Shown piece after piece: positions 38,706 to 47,954 of a DNA stretch of 64,000 nt. Source of the DNA: Streptomyces sp. WM6386 (GTDB taxonomy: Bacteria; Actinomycetota; Actinomycetes; Streptomycetales; Streptomycetaceae); assembly GCF_000972385.1 (NCBI RefSeq), contig NZ_JXTE01000008.1, forward strand, positions 62,001 to 126,000, in the 5' to 3' direction. Under the pieces are notes generated by a model. It saw only the letters and a list, made by a program, of their open reading frames with translations, was not told the DNA's origin and did not search any database. Positions within the stretch are counted from its first letter, which is position 1. Every line of letters begins with the position of its first letter. The translations under genes were made by a program, and so were the position numbers.

Positions 38706-38923
38706 GGCGCTTGACGCGACGACTGTTCCCGTACGGCCGCTGGCAGGATTCGGCGTTGCGGCAGACGGGGCTCGCGGTGACGAGCGGTGTTGACCGTAGA
38801 CAGGGAATCCGGGGAATTTCAAAGACGATCAGGGCTTCTGAGACTCATCCCACACTTTCACCAAACCGGACATTTACTGCGAAGTGCGGCGTGAACTCCC
38901 GGCATTTCCCTGGGGATTTCGCC

Positions 38924-39847
38924 CTATTCGCTACCGAGTACGAGGGTCTGACCGGGCTCGATGCTGCTCGGGTCGGCGCCGATGACCTGCTTGTTCTCGG
39001 TGTAGAGCCGACGCCATCCGCCGTCGACGTCAAGGGAGTCGGCGATGGAGGCGAGCGTGTCGCCGACGCGGACGGTGTACGAGCCCTCGTCGGCGCTCGC
39101 GCCACGGTGCCGGCCGGCACTCTCCTTGGGGGCAGAGAGGGCACCGGTGTCGACAAGAGCCGAAGAGCCGCCTTCTTGCCAGGAGTTGTCCGATTCGTCA
39201 CTCTTTGCCGGTGCTGTGGATGGACTGTCGGACGGCTGTGAGTTCTCGGTGCCGGGGTCAGCGGTGTCCGACTTGGAAGAGTTGTCCGCTTCGGTGGATG
39301 CCGAGGGCGAGGGGGTCGGATCGGCGGAGGACTCGGTCGACGAGTCGGACGATCCGGAGGAGTTGGACAGCCCGGACGAGGCAGATGAATCGGACGATTC
39401 AGATGAACCCGACTCTTCGGATGCCGACGGGGTGCCGCTCTCTACGCCGGTGTCGACCTCGTCCGAGGCCGAGTCCTGGCTCAGCCCGTTCAGCAGACCG
39501 CAGGTGCCCCAGACGCCGACGCCCTGGTCGGCGAGAACCTTCTCGGCGACGGCTATCTGCTGGTTGCGGCTGGCGAGGTCCGGGCTCGTGGCGTAGTCGA
39601 GGCCGCCGTACTTCTCCCAGTTCTGCTGGGAGAGCTTGAGCCCGCCGTAGTAGCCGTCGCCCTTGTTCGCGCTCCAGGAACCGTCGGTCTCGCACTTGGC
39701 GACCTGGTCCCAGGTGTTCCCGTCGGCCGCGCTCGCGCCGGTGGCGCCCAGGAGCGGGATCGCGATGGCGGAGCCGGTCACTCCGGCCGCGACGAGCAGT
39801 GCCGGAGCCTGGCGGGGGCGACGGTGACGACCGTTCCCGGTGAGCAT
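38924..39847 (-). CDS. Second resuscitation-promoting factor with LysM domain
   Basis: 307 aa. Signal peptide to ATGASA, Rpf domain with catalytic Glu in WDQVAKCETDGSW and GYYGGLKLSQQNWEKYGG, a long acidic Ser/Asp-rich linker (residues about 140-235, SSESSDSSASSGLSNSSGSS-like) and a C-terminal LysM (GSYTVRVGDTLASIADSLD, IEPGQTLVLG). Lies 375 bp upstream of, and on the same strand as, the first rpf gene. Unlike that gene, its leader shows no ydaO signature but has an ACTTGT-C-ACAAGT dyad and GATCAC repeats near 39936-39975. Confidence 0.93.
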   Translation of the reverse strand: MLTGNGRHRRPRQAPALLVAAGVTGSAIAIPLLGATGASAADGNTWDQVAKCETDGSWSANKGDGYYGGLKLSQQNWEKYGGLDYATSPDLASRNQQIAVAEKVLADQGVGVWGTCGLLNGLSQDSASDEVDTGVESGTPSASEESGSSESSDSSASSGLSNSSGSSDSSTESSADPTPSPSASTEADNSSKSDTADPGTENSQPSDSPSTAPAKSDESDNSWQEGGSSALVDTGALSAPKESAGRHRGASADEGSYTVRVGDTLASIADSLDVDGGWRRLYTENKQVIGADPSSIEPGQTLVLGSE

Positions 39848-40062
39848 GCGGAGGCCTTTCGCGAGACGACAGTGACCGGCGCGGCGGGTGGAGACAGTCG
39901 CCGCGCTGATGCGTGAACGTATCGGCAGTCGATCACTTGTCACAAGTTAATGCCGCGTAGATCACGTGAAGATCACAGAGCTGAGGGCGTGTCATGTTTA
40001 CAAGGAGCTGCGGGGACGGGCGAGTTGGCGTGAAGCCGCGCATGGATTCGACGCGAAGCCGA

Positions 40063-41343
40063 TTACCGGACCTGACTCGTGGGCGTGAACTCGACCGGCA
40101 GGGTGCGCAGTCCGCGCATGATGAGACCCCCACGCCACCTCAAATCGGCCGAATCCACCGCGAGTCGGAGGTCCGGCAGCCGGGTGAGGAGAGTGGCGAG
40201 CGCGGTCTGGCCCTCCAGACGGGCGAGTGGGGCGCCGAGGCAGTAGTGAATGCCGTGGCCGTATCCGAGGTGCTGGTTGTCACGCCGGGAGAGGTCGAGG
40301 ACGTCGGGATCGGCGAACCGCTCCGGGTCCCGGTCCGCGGCGGCGAGTACGACGAGGACCGGGTCGCCGGGTGCGATGTCCTGTCCGCCGATGCTGAGCG
40401 GCCGGGTGGCGAAGCGCCAGGTGGCGAGTTCGACGGGGCCGTCGTAGCGGAGGAGTTCTTCCACGCCTGTTTCCAGGAGGTCGGTCTCTCCGGCGGCGAG
40501 GGAGTTCTGGAGACGGGTTCTCTGGTCAGGGTAGGCAAATAGGGTAAATACTCCGTTTCCTACCAAGTTCACCGTGGTTTCGAACCCAGCGAAGAGAAGG
40601 ATGAAGGCCATGGCCGCGGCCTCGTTCTCGGTGAGGTGCTCGCCGTGATCGGAGGCGCGGATGAGACCGGAGATGAGGTCCTCGCCGGGAACGGGGTCGG
40701 CGGGGAGCCCCGCACGCTTGCGGTGGATGAGTTCCAGCAGATAGCCGCGCATCTTCTTGACGGACCGGGCGACACCGCCCCTGGGCCCTCCCCCGTGCCG
40801 GATCATCATGCCCGCCCAGTCCCGGAAGTCGTCCTGGTCCTCGCGCGGGACGCCGAGCAGGTCGCAGATCGCGTAGATGGGGAGTGGGAAGGCGAACTCG
40901 TGGATGAGGTCGGCGGACCCCTTCTCCGCGAACTGGTCGATGAGCTGATCGGTCAACTCCTGCACCCGGCCGGCGAACTCGGCGACCCTGCGGGGTGTGA
41001 ACGCCTTGCTGACGAGCCGGCGGAGCCTGGTGTGGTCCGGTGGATCGATGTTCAGCAGATGCGTCATCAACTCGGCCTTGCGCTCACCGGGGATCCCGGT
41101 CTTCCCCTTCGCATGCGCGGGCTCGGCGTGATGCGCCGGGTTCTTGCTGAGCCGCTGGTCGGCGAGGGCCTGCTTGGCATCGACATAACGCGTGACCAGC
41201 CATGCCTCCACCCCGCTGGGCAGCTTCGTCCGGTGCACGGGGGCGTGCTCGCGGAGCCAGGCGTAGGCGGGGTAGGGGTCGGTGGCGAACTCCCAGGTGA
41301 AGAGCTCGGGGGCCGCGGGGACGGGGGTGGGCTGGTCGGTCAC
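40063..41343 (-). CDS. Cytochrome P450, CYP107-like
   Basis: 426 aa soluble P450. I-helix FAGFETT (AGxET variant), ExxR in EELLRYDGP, heme loop LGYGHGIHYCLGAPLAR with the cysteine ligand, and NIDPPDHTRLRRLVSKAFTP. It probably hydroxylates an endogenous substrate using ferredoxin. From memory it corresponds to the conserved CYP107U family linked to development in S. coelicolor. GTG 41343 overlaps the stop of the NTPase gene as GTGA, so it is probably translationally coupled to a gene that carries a TTA codon. A short patch (about 40535-40560) has AT-rich codons such as GTA TTT ACC CTA. Confidence 0.93.
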   Translation of the reverse strand: MTDQPTPVPAAPELFTWEFATDPYPAYAWLREHAPVHRTKLPSGVEAWLVTRYVDAKQALADQRLSKNPAHHAEPAHAKGKTGIPGERKAELMTHLLNIDPPDHTRLRRLVSKAFTPRRVAEFAGRVQELTDQLIDQFAEKGSADLIHEFAFPLPIYAICDLLGVPREDQDDFRDWAGMMIRHGGGPRGGVARSVKKMRGYLLELIHRKRAGLPADPVPGEDLISGLIRASDHGEHLTENEAAAMAFILLFAGFETTVNLVGNGVFTLFAYPDQRTRLQNSLAAGETDLLETGVEELLRYDGPVELATWRFATRPLSIGGQDIAPGDPVLVVLAAADRDPERFADPDVLDLSRRDNQHLGYGHGIHYCLGAPLARLEGQTALATLLTRLPDLRLAVDSADLRWRGGLIMRGLRTLPVEFTPTSQVR

Positions 41344-43634
41344 TCCCTGACGGTATCCGGGTTTGCCTCAAGGACCTTCTGCGCACCTGGGTGGCCCATG
41401 TCGGCGGCTCTGCGGTACCAGGTCTTCGCTTCGTCGGGCTTGCCCTGCTTTTCGAGGAGGGCGGCGAGGCGGTAGGCGCCGTAGGAGTCGCTGTGCGCGT
41501 GACCTTTCTCGTACTGCACGAGGGCCTTGTCGAGGTGGCCCTGCTTTTCCATGACGAGGCCGTAGTGAGTGGCGTCGAGCGGGTACGCGCGGCCGTCTTC
41601 GTCGCCCCCGAAGTATTCCTCTGGGTCATGCATCGCCAACTCGCCCCGGGCCACCTTCAACAAGCTGGCCGCCACCTCGTCGCCTGCCTCCACCGCCCGC
41701 GTCAGGAACACCTCGGCCACTTCGCTCGAGCCCGTCAGTAAAGCGTGCACACCCGAACTCCGGGCAACAGCCGCGTATCCGCACTCCTCTGCATTCAGGT
41801 AGTGCACCCACGCCCTGTCGAACTCACCACTCCCGAGCAGCAGATCCCCCAGGAGGTGCGCCGCCTCCGGAACGCCCGCATCGGATCCGGCCCCGAGCCA
41901 CCGTCGCGCGCGGCCCAGGAGCAGCTTCCCCAGCAGCGTCGCCGCCTCCGCGTCTCCCGCCTCGGCCGCAGTCTCCAGAAAGGGTTCCGCCTCCTTCTCC
42001 TCGCCCCGCTCCACGAGCATCCGCCCAAGGCGCCCAGCAGCTGCTGTCTGCCCCGCCTCGGCCGCCCTCCGGAACCAGTCCTCGGCCACCACGCGCTCCC
42101 CCAGGCTCTCGGCCAGCAGCCCGAGCCTGAGCATGGCCCGGCCGTCCCCGGCTTCGGCCGCCCGGCGGAACGCCTCGCGCGCGGTCTCCACCACCGCCTT
42201 GTGGTCGTACGCCGTGTCGGTGTGAGCAACCTCCAGCGCCACGTCCCACACCGCGCTGTCTACGGTCGGACACCCCTCCCCCTTGAGCATGACGTCCACG
42301 AGGTAGGGCGCCGCCTCCCACATCCCCGCCTCGCCCCCGCGCAGCAGCGGCAGTACACCGAGCCGTTTCTCGGCCGCCCATGCCAGCGCGTCCGCCAAGG
42401 ACTCCCGCTCCAGGCCGGTCACGTCCTCGTAGCCCTCGTGCACCTTGGTGAGCAGATCCTGGGCGAGCGGGCCGCGCAGCCCGCACCGGGCCAGGTCGAT
42501 CGCCGCCCGCACCAGCGCGTGGCCTCGTGGATGCCGATCGGCCCGGCGGGCCCGCTGCCAGTCCTCCCAGAGCTGCGGGCCCACGGCGAGATACGCGGCG
42601 ATCCCCTCCGGACCACTGTGCAGGGCGGCGTCGGCCAGCCGGACGTCTCCCGCCCGCAGGGCTCGCCGTCGCTCCCCCACACTCCATTCCCGGGGCACTT
42701 CGACGATGTGCGCCAGATCCAGGAGCCGGCCGTCCGCGGTCTGCCGGAGTTCGTCGTACGCCACTTCGCGCAACGTGGCCACCAGGACCACGCCCTGTCC
42801 GATCAGCTGAGCCAACAGACGCGGCTCCAAACCGCCCCCGCCGGCTTCAAGGTGGACGTCGAGGTCGTCGAGCCAGAGCACGTACGGCTCGGGCCGCCTG
42901 CGCAACACGGTGGGCAGCACCCGCAGGTCCTCACCGCGGCCGGGTGCAAAAACCCGGACGTCCGGCATGGCCTCGGCGAGGCCCTGGAGCGCCGTCCGCG
43001 TCTTGCCGGCGTACGGCTCGCCCAGAACGACTACGAACTTGCCTGCCGAGTCGGCCAGGAGTGCCGACCTGACCGCATCGTCGACGTCGCGCTCCGCATA
43101 GGGCGGCAGCGGCGGGAGCCCCTTCACCCTGCGGGTCGGCCGCACACCGTGGGCGAGCGGCTCCATGTCCTTCGCCGACGGCCAGTCGTCCGGCACGGGG
43201 TGCGGGATGCCCGGGCGGGTCTCGTAGGTATGGCGAACGTGCTGCACACCGATGACCGGCTCGTGGAAGGTGGCATCGCGGAAGTCGAGGTGGTCACCGC
43301 TGACGTAGGTCGCGCCGTCTGCGGTGGCCACGGAGTTGCCGTCACCGGTGATGGCGATGCCGATGTCGCGGCCGGCTGCGACACTCCTTGCTCCTGGGGC
43401 GGCGGGCGGCTTCGACGCGATGGCTTGCAGTTCGGCGAAGGCCTCGGGCTGCTCGCGTCGCAGAACGCTCAGCATCCCGACTCCGCCCCGAACGGTCGAC
43501 CATTGCCACTGAACGCTGCCGAAGAACCGCGACAGCACGTCCATGACCCGCTGAGCCGTTTCCGGCGACTCGTTCATCACGCTCTGAAGCGCGTCCCTGA
43601 ATTCCCCCAACTCCGTTGCCACACAAGCCCCCAC
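41340..43634 (-). CDS. STAND-like P-loop NTPase with Sel1/TPR repeats; contains a TTA codon
   Basis: 764 aa. Residues 5-75: helical effector-associated-like region. 84-118: AGRDIGIAITGDGNSVATAD and TYVSGDHL, a Gly/Asp beta-repeat stretch seen before NTPase modules in conflict proteins. P-loop GEPYAGKT at 205-212, Walker B LWLDDLD at 253-259. About 455-760: Sel1-type repeats (AFRRAAEAGDGRAMLRLGLL, DWFRRAAEAGQTAAAGRLG, TWYRRAADMGHPGAQ). The in-frame TTA is codon 632 (41739-41741). GTG 43634 is the longest start; GTG 43622 is an alternative. Likely an immune- or signalling-type NTPase; probably an accessory insertion between P450 and mazG. Confidence 0.78.
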   Translation of the reverse strand: MGACVATELGEFRDALQSVMNESPETAQRVMDVLSRFFGSVQWQWSTVRGGVGMLSVLRREQPEAFAELQAIASKPPAAPGARSVAAGRDIGIAITGDGNSVATADGATYVSGDHLDFRDATFHEPVIGVQHVRHTYETRPGIPHPVPDDWPSAKDMEPLAHGVRPTRRVKGLPPLPPYAERDVDDAVRSALLADSAGKFVVVLGEPYAGKTRTALQGLAEAMPDVRVFAPGRGEDLRVLPTVLRRRPEPYVLWLDDLDVHLEAGGGGLEPRLLAQLIGQGVVLVATLREVAYDELRQTADGRLLDLAHIVEVPREWSVGERRRALRAGDVRLADAALHSGPEGIAAYLAVGPQLWEDWQRARRADRHPRGHALVRAAIDLARCGLRGPLAQDLLTKVHEGYEDVTGLERESLADALAWAAEKRLGVLPLLRGGEAGMWEAAPYLVDVMLKGEGCPTVDSAVWDVALEVAHTDTAYDHKAVVETAREAFRRAAEAGDGRAMLRLGLLAESLGERVVAEDWFRRAAEAGQTAAAGRLGRMLVERGEEKEAEPFLETAAEAGDAEAATLLGKLLLGRARRWLGAGSDAGVPEAAHLLGDLLLGSGEFDRAWVHYLNAEECGYAAVARSSGVHALLTGSSEVAEVFLTRAVEAGDEVAASLLKVARGELAMHDPEEYFGGDEDGRAYPLDATHYGLVMEKQGHLDKALVQYEKGHAHSDSYGAYRLAALLEKQGKPDEAKTWYRRAADMGHPGAQKVLEANPDTVRE

Positions 43635-43663
43635 GCCTCACACCGTCCGTGAAGGCAACGGTA

Positions 43664-44650
43664 CTAAGCGCCGACCCCCTCAGCAGCACGTACGGCATCT
43701 CGATAGGTCCGCGCGGCAACCCGCAGCGCCGCTTCGGGGTCGACGCCCTCGGCCTCGGCACGGGCCGCCAGAGCGAGCAGTTCGTACCCGATGCCCTCGC
43801 CCGTGGGCAACGGGACCTCCAGGCCCGCCGTCCGTACCCTCGACGCCAGCTTCGACGCCAGCGCCAGGCCCGGCTGGCCGAGGGGGATGCCGTCGGTGAC
43901 CGACTCGCGCTGTTTCTCTATCGCCTTCGTGCGCAGCCAGTGCTCCTTCACCTCCTCGGGGGTCGTCGCGGTCTCGTCGCCGAAGACGTGCGGGTGGCGG
44001 TGGATGAGCTTGGTGACGATGCCGCCCGCCACGTCGTCGATGGAGAAGGGGGCGTCCGGGTCCTCCTCCGCGATGCGGGCGTGGAAGACGACCTGGAGGA
44101 GTACGTCGCCGAGCTCTTCGCGGAGTTCGTCGCGGTCGCCCTCCTCGATGGCCTCGACGAGTTCGTAGGCCTCCTCGATGCCGTACTTCGCGAGGCCCTT
44201 GTGGGTCTGCTGCGAGGACCAGGGGCACTCGGCGCGGATGCGGTCCATGACCTGGACGAGGTCGAGGAGGCGGGCGCCCGGGAGGTCGTAGGAGGCGGGG
44301 AGGAGTTCCAGGTCGGGCATGGACACGCGGCCCGAGCCGGCGAGGCGGGCGAGGCCGTCGGTGAGCTCGGGCTCGCCCTCGCCCGTCGCGACCACGACCA
44401 CGGTGTGGCCGCCCGCGCACGCCTCGACCAGTTCCTCCGCGGTCGGGGAGGCCTCGTCGACCTGTATCCCGGCCTCGCGCAGATACGGCAGCTGCGGGTG
44501 CGCACCGTCCGCGCACAGCACACGGCCGGCGTCGTGCAGCGCCTGCCAGGCGGGCCAGGACAGCAGACCGGGGGCGACACGGTGGCTGGTGGTGAGCAGG
44601 ACGATGCGGCCGGGGGCGGCCTGGGCGGATTCGGGGCTGGTGGTGTTCAC
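43664..44650 (-). CDS. mazG: Nucleoside triphosphate pyrophosphohydrolase MazG
   Basis: 328 aa. The N-terminal 110 residues are a partial SAM-methylase-like/YabN-type region; the MazG domain spans about 125-255 with ECPWSSQQTHKGLAKYGIEE, EAYELVEAIEEGDRDELREE and ELGDVLLQVVFHARIAEED, which supply the ExxE and ExxD Mg ligands. Hydrolyses aberrant dNTPs and may lower (p)ppGpp. ATG 44650. Confidence 0.93.
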   Translation of the reverse strand: MNTTSPESAQAAPGRIVLLTTSHRVAPGLLSWPAWQALHDAGRVLCADGAHPQLPYLREAGIQVDEASPTAEELVEACAGGHTVVVVATGEGEPELTDGLARLAGSGRVSMPDLELLPASYDLPGARLLDLVQVMDRIRAECPWSSQQTHKGLAKYGIEEAYELVEAIEEGDRDELREELGDVLLQVVFHARIAEEDPDAPFSIDDVAGGIVTKLIHRHPHVFGDETATTPEEVKEHWLRTKAIEKQRESVTDGIPLGQPGLALASKLASRVRTAGLEVPLPTGEGIGYELLALAARAEAEGVDPEAALRVAARTYRDAVRAAEGVGA

Positions 44651-44738
44651 AGCTCGAAGCTAACCCACACCGCCGACAGAGCCGATCAGTTGTCCACAGA
44701 CCCGGGGGCGGGGTGGGATCGTATGACCGGCGACGGCG

Positions 44739-45383
44739 TCACGCCGTCTCCTGTGTCCCCGTCGCCGTGACCTCCCGGACCCACGGCGTCTTGGCGTCGA
44801 CGCGGCTGCTCTTCGCGTCGTCCCAGGTGCCGTAGCGGGGGTTGAGGTCGATGTCGAGTTTCTTGGACGCCTTGGCCAGGGCCTGCCAGAAGTCGGCCTT
44901 GCCGGTGTCGGTGCCGAGGACGGCGGCGAGTTTCTGGGCCTCGAGCTGGAGGCGGAGGTTCTCGTCGAGGCGCTCGGGGGCGATGCCGTAGCGCTGGAGC
45001 CAGGCCGTTTCCAGGGCCTTGGCGCCGCCGGCCTGCTGTTCCAGGCCGGTGCGCATGTCCTGGATCTCCTTGCGGGTGACCGTCACCCCGGCGTCCTGCG
45101 CCGCGCGGTGCAGGACCTGGTCGAGGACCATGCTGTGCAGGGTGTCCCGGCTGAGGGTGCCGGTCTTGGCGATGGCCTGCGCGTACTGCGCCTCGTCCGG
45201 CACCGCGGCGCGCTGTGCCTCGCGCACCTCGCTCACCCTGGTCTCCAGCTGGGCGACGGTGATCCGCTGGCCGCCGACGACGGCTGCCGCACCGGGATGC
45301 GCGTCGTTTCCGCAGGCGGTGAGGAGGGGCGCCGCGACGATCGCGGCGGAGAGGAGGAGCGCGGTGCGACGGCGGCGGTGCAA
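44739..45383 (-). CDS. SurA-like lipoprotein
   Basis: 214 aa. Signal sequence HRRRRTALLLSAAIVAAPLL with lipobox LTAC, then VVGGQRITVAQLETRVSEVR, the SurA N-terminal chaperone region; no PPIase domain follows. Likely an extracytoplasmic folding factor. TTG 45383 is chosen as start: GGGAGG is five bases upstream, and no ATG or GTG lies near enough. Downstream of the kinase operon on the same strand, with 171 bp between. Confidence 0.88.
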   Translation of the reverse strand: MHRRRRTALLLSAAIVAAPLLTACGNDAHPGAAAVVGGQRITVAQLETRVSEVREAQRAAVPDEAQYAQAIAKTGTLSRDTLHSMVLDQVLHRAAQDAGVTVTRKEIQDMRTGLEQQAGGAKALETAWLQRYGIAPERLDENLRLQLEAQKLAAVLGTDTGKADFWQALAKASKKLDIDLNPRYGTWDDAKSSRVDAKTPWVREVTATGTQETA

Positions 45384-45554
45384 GGAAGCCTCCCGAGGAG
45401 ATTGTGCGACGGTGCACAAAGTCTTGCGGTGATCGATGGTAGGCAGTGGACAAGCTCTGGCCAACCCATTCGACCAACGATTCACCAGGACTTCGGGCAC
45501 CGACGCACTCTGTCGAGGCACGCGGGCTGTATGCATGTGCGGCCACCGCCGCGT

Positions 45555-47090
45555 TCAGCCGCGTACCTGCCCCAGCCACTCCAGGGTGCGCCGGACCTCC
45601 ACCGCGAGCGGGTGGCCGGGGCCGTGCAGGCGTTCCACGTCGTGCACGAGGCGGGCCAGTGTGTCGTGGGCGGCGGCGCGGTCGCCGAGGGCGAGCAGGA
45701 GGTGGCCGATGCGGCGGCGGACGTCGTGGGCGAGCTCGGGGTCGCCGGCCACGTACTGGTTCTCGTAGTAGGGCAGCAGCGCGCGGTACTCGGCGAGCGC
45801 CGCCGCGGGTTCGCCGAGCTGCTCCAGGCACTGGGCGGCCTCGTAGCGGAAGCGGAGCGACTGGGTGTCGGCCTGGCCGGCCTCGGCGGCGCGTTCGTCG
45901 GCGAGGCGGCGCAGTTCGGGCAGCGCGCGCCGGTACTGACCGTCGTCCATGAGGGTGGCGGCGTACTGCTTGCGCAGGGTGCGGACGACCGGGGAGTGCT
46001 CGCCGTGCTGTTCTGCCGCCGCGGGCAGGATCGCGCCGAGGATGTCGACGGCCTGGGTGATGCGGCCTTCGCCGAGGAGGCGCTTGACCTCGTCGACGGC
46101 ACGTGCGACGTCGGGTTTCTCGGCGGGGGACGCGTGCGGCATGGCGGGTGCCGGCTGGGGCGCGGGGGTGCGGGCGCGGTCCGGCCAGGGGGCGTGCGGG
46201 CGAAGGAAGGGGCGCGTGGGGTCGAGGGGCGCCCCTGTGGGGGTCCCGCGCGCTGGCAGGAGGAGCGCCAGGTGCTCGTACACCTCCTGCGCGCTGGCGG
46301 GCCGGTGCTGCGGGTCCTTGGCGAGCAGGCGCAGGACGAGCGCCTCGAGCGCCTCGGGGACTTCGGGGCGCAGGCGGCGCACCGGGAGCGGGGGCTCGTA
46401 GAGGTGGCGGTGCAGCACACCGAGCGCCGTGGAGCCGGAGAACGGGACGTCGCCGCTGAGGAGTTCGTGAAGCAGTACGCCGAGTGCGTACAGGTCGGTG
46501 TAGGGGCCGACGGCGCCGCCCATGGCCTGCTCGGGCGCCATGTAGGCGGGCGAGCCGATGGGGGTGCCGGTGTGGGTGAGGCGGGTGGTGTCGGCGTCCA
46601 TGACGGAGGCGACGCCGAGGTCGAGGACGGTGACGGTGCCGTCCTGCTTCACCATCACGTTGCGCGGCTTGAGGTCGCGGTGGACGATCGGCACGGCGTG
46701 CACGGCGCTCAGTACGGCGCAGAGCTGCGCGGCGACCGCGACGGCCCACTGCCAGGGGTACGGGTCGTGCTCGGCGAGGTGGTCGGAGAGGTCCGCGCCG
46801 TCGACGTACTGCATGACGAGGAACAGCTCCTCGCCCTCGCTGCCCGCGTCGTGCACGGTGACGAGTCCGGGGTGGTCGACCTGTGCGGTCACCCGGCATT
46901 CGCGTACGAAGCGGCGGCGCAGCTCGTCGGCCTCCTGCCCGGCCACCTTGTCGGGGCGCAGCAGCTTCACCGCCACGCGCCGGTCGAGCCGTTGGTCGTA
47001 GGCCGTCCAGACCTGTCCCATGCCGCCCTGTCCGATGAGCGTGGACAGTTCATAGCGGCCTGCGACGACACGTCCTGTCGTCACGGTCAC
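45555..47090 (-). CDS. Soluble Ser/Thr protein kinase with C-terminal TPRs
   Basis: 511 aa. Hanks kinase in residues 12-275: IGQGGMGQVW glycine loop, VAVKLL lysine, HRDLKPRNVM catalytic loop, DLGVAS in place of DFG, and GSPAYMAPEQ. No TM segment. A Pro-rich linker (280-320, including ARGTPTGAPLDP encoded by a G/C-rich stretch) leads to TPR-like helices (GQYRRALPELRRLADERAAE, EYRALLPYYENQY, HDTLARLVHDVERL). GTG 47090 shares GTGA with the stop of the upstream membrane protein, so the kinase and that protein are coupled. Confidence 0.92.
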   Translation of the reverse strand: MTVTTGRVVAGRYELSTLIGQGGMGQVWTAYDQRLDRRVAVKLLRPDKVAGQEADELRRRFVRECRVTAQVDHPGLVTVHDAGSEGEELFLVMQYVDGADLSDHLAEHDPYPWQWAVAVAAQLCAVLSAVHAVPIVHRDLKPRNVMVKQDGTVTVLDLGVASVMDADTTRLTHTGTPIGSPAYMAPEQAMGGAVGPYTDLYALGVLLHELLSGDVPFSGSTALGVLHRHLYEPPLPVRRLRPEVPEALEALVLRLLAKDPQHRPASAQEVYEHLALLLPARGTPTGAPLDPTRPFLRPHAPWPDRARTPAPQPAPAMPHASPAEKPDVARAVDEVKRLLGEGRITQAVDILGAILPAAAEQHGEHSPVVRTLRKQYAATLMDDGQYRRALPELRRLADERAAEAGQADTQSLRFRYEAAQCLEQLGEPAAALAEYRALLPYYENQYVAGDPELAHDVRRRIGHLLLALGDRAAAHDTLARLVHDVERLHGPGHPLAVEVRRTLEWLGQVRG

Positions 47091-47728
47091 CTTCCGCCCT
47101 CATAGCCGCCGTTGGGGTTGCCGTCCTGCCGGCGCAGGTAGTCGCTCAGTTCGTCGAGCTCGGCGCGCACCTGGTCGATGCGGGCGGGCGCGGGGCGCTG
47201 GGGCGGCTGCGCGGGGGGCACGGGCGCGTGGGGCGCCGCGTCGCGGGGTGCGGTCGGGGGCGGCAGCGGGCTCTGCGGGATCGGCGCGGGTGTCTGGGGC
47301 AGGGTCGTCGCGGTGTACGGCGGCTGGGGCTGCGGGTAGCCGTACGCCGGTGCCGGGGCGGGCTGCGGGCCGTACGCCGCGTAGCGGAGCTGGTGGAAGT
47401 GGCGGATGTCCGCGGAGAGGTAGTACGAGATCGCGGCGATGAGCGTGCCCAGGAGCAGGATCAGGCCGGTCCAGCCGCCCACGGTGTGGATCTCTTCGCC
47501 GCCCTCGATGCCGAGCAGCACCAGTCCGGTGACGATCGCGGCGAACGAGGCCACGAACAGGCCCCAGTCGAGCCCCCGGCGCGTCACGAGCGCCAGGCGC
47601 AGCAGCATCGACCAGGCCAGCAGGCCGATGGAGAAGACCGAGATCACCACGAACAGCACGCGCAGGAAGACCAGCAACGCCGGATGGGGCGGCTGCTTCA
47701 CCGGCTGCGTGTAGCCGTGGCCATGCAT
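47087..47728 (-). CDS. Membrane protein with four TM helices and Pro-rich tail, coupled to kinase gene
   Basis: 213 aa, ATG 47728 with AGGAG five bases upstream. Four hydrophobic segments (LLVFLRVLFVVISVFSIGLL; GLFVASFAAIVTGLVLLGI; WTGLILLLGTLIAAISYYL and the N-terminal one split by SMLLRLAL), then a Pro/Gln-rich cytoplasmic tail of about 100 residues ending in a short helix (IDQVRAELDELSDYLRRQ). The GTGA overlap with the kinase suggests it is a substrate or membrane anchor of that kinase. Confidence 0.85.
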   Translation of the reverse strand: MHGHGYTQPVKQPPHPALLVFLRVLFVVISVFSIGLLAWSMLLRLALVTRRGLDWGLFVASFAAIVTGLVLLGIEGGEEIHTVGGWTGLILLLGTLIAAISYYLSADIRHFHQLRYAAYGPQPAPAPAYGYPQPQPPYTATTLPQTPAPIPQSPLPPPTAPRDAAPHAPVPPAQPPQRPAPARIDQVRAELDELSDYLRRQDGNPNGGYEGGR

Positions 47729-47954
47729 GACAGCTCCTGGGGCCTGAGGTGGGCATACGTGGGCGGCCGACGCCCGGCAACCCCGTTCCTGCGATTGTCG
47801 CTTCGAGCGTATAGGCCGACAACGACATGCGGTCCAGGGTTGTACCGAACCGTTGTCGTGCTGATCACGTCGTACGGCGGCGCAGGTCATGGCGGAGGCG
47901 GCCGGAGGGCCGGATTCCGTAACTGTCGGGCGCCACCCGGCCGTCAGTCGGGCG

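Noticed and set aside
38924..40062. A second c-di-AMP riboswitch upstream of the second rpf gene
   Set aside because: I looked for the GGGGACCCAAG and CCGACAGCT boxes and did not find them.
41340..43634. Toxin-antitoxin pair of NTPase and mazG
   Set aside because: mazG here is the housekeeping pyrophosphohydrolase, not the MazE/F type, and has its own start 1016 bp upstream with no overlap.
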